From NCBI GenBank assembly GCA_902806375.1, contig CADCWK010000197.1, positions 1 to 5,366 on the forward strand: 5,366 bases of DNA, given 5' to 3'. How positions within the stretch are numbered: the stretch's first letter is position 1; each line of letters opens with the position of its first letter. Position numbers and translations under genes: made by a program. The stretch comes from an uncultured Thermomicrobiales bacterium. GTDB lineage: Bacteria > Chloroflexota > Chloroflexia > Thermomicrobiales > UBA6265. Shown in pieces: positions 5,253 to 5,366 of the stretch. The notes under the pieces are model-generated. The model did no database searches, had not been told where the DNA came from, and saw only the letters and a program-made list of their open reading frames with translations.

Positions 5253-5272
5253 GCCGGGGAGCAGGCCCCGGT
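5253..5272. terminator. Possible hairpin between convergent rnz and murA
   Basis: CCGGGG (5254-5259) pairs perfectly with CCCCGG (5266-5271) around the 6-nt loop AGCAGG, and an outer G-U pair (5253:5272) extends it. There is no T-run on either side, so as an intrinsic terminator it is weak. Its place between two convergent genes is what makes termination plausible. Confidence 0.35.
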
Positions 5273-5280
5273 TGCAGGCG

Positions 5281-5366
5281 CTAAGACACTGGAGCCGGGA
5301 CACTGACGATATCGGCGCCGACGGCCCGCAGCTTCGGAACCAGGTCCTCATAACCGCGATGGGGGA
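5281..5366 (-). CDS. murA: C-terminal fragment resembling MurA (UDP-GlcNAc enolpyruvyl transferase)
   Basis: Reading the minus strand from the right edge gives 27 complete codons, PHRGYEDLVPKLRAVGADI then VSVPAPVS, and a TAG stop at 5283-5281. The pattern RGYE-x-(4)-KLRAxGADI is the characteristic end of MurA, which usually reads DRGYE..xKLRALGAxI. MurA transfers enolpyruvate from PEP to UDP-N-acetylglucosamine, the first committed step of peptidoglycan synthesis. Here His stands where Asp is usual, and the tail after GADI is several residues longer than is common. Only the last few per cent of the protein is visible, so the call rests on one motif. Its stop lies 67 bp from that of rnz on the opposite strand. 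Confidence 0.7.
   Translation of the reverse strand, partial: PHRGYEDLVPKLRAVGADIVSVPAPVS

Noticed and set aside
5253..5272. Strong intrinsic terminator after rnz
   Set aside because: The stem is good but no T-run follows on either strand, so it is listed only as a weak candidate.

Overview
The window is GC-rich chromosomal DNA from a bacterium with strong G/C preference at third codon positions. That bias explains the many long antisense open frames, which are shadows. The protein styles (a class I phosphomannose isomerase of 357 aa, a class V aminotransferase with an NHAG start, an RNase Z with an LTHFGSGNPD ending) would suit Chloroflexota (Thermomicrobia-like) or a high-GC actinobacterium. 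This placement is an impression from family resemblance only.

Layout, left to right. (1) Positions 1-1079, minus: N-terminal three quarters of a xylulokinase-type FGGY kinase, cut by the window edge. (2) Positions 1080-1290: a 211-bp divergent intergenic region with a three-unit 10-bp tandem repeat, two inverted repeats and a possible promoter. (3) Positions 1291-2364, plus: a class I mannose-6-phosphate isomerase-like enzyme. (4) Positions 2372-3595, minus: a PLP-dependent class V aminotransferase-fold enzyme, convergent with the isomerase with 7 bp between stop codons. (5) Positions 3634-4077, minus: a small unrecognised protein with a helix-turn-helix-like segment, 38 bp upstream of the aminotransferase and probably co-transcribed with it. 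(6) Positions 4078-4304: a divergent intergenic region with two touching palindromes and a chain of three overlapping mini-ORFs running into the next gene. (7) Positions 4305-5213, plus: RNase Z, GTG start. (8) Positions 5281-5366, minus: a C-terminal fragment that looks like MurA, cut by the window edge, with a short GC hairpin between it and RNase Z.

The divergent kinase and isomerase suggest a sugar-phosphate module (ketose phosphorylation plus aldose/ketose isomerisation). RNase Z and MurA are housekeeping functions in tRNA 3' maturation and peptidoglycan precursor synthesis. I found no mobile element, CRISPR array, tRNA or rRNA. I see no convincing new multi-gene system. The least ordinary signals are the mini-ORF chain before RNase Z, the His-for-Gln change at the isomerase metal site, and the small unknown gene paired with the aminotransferase.
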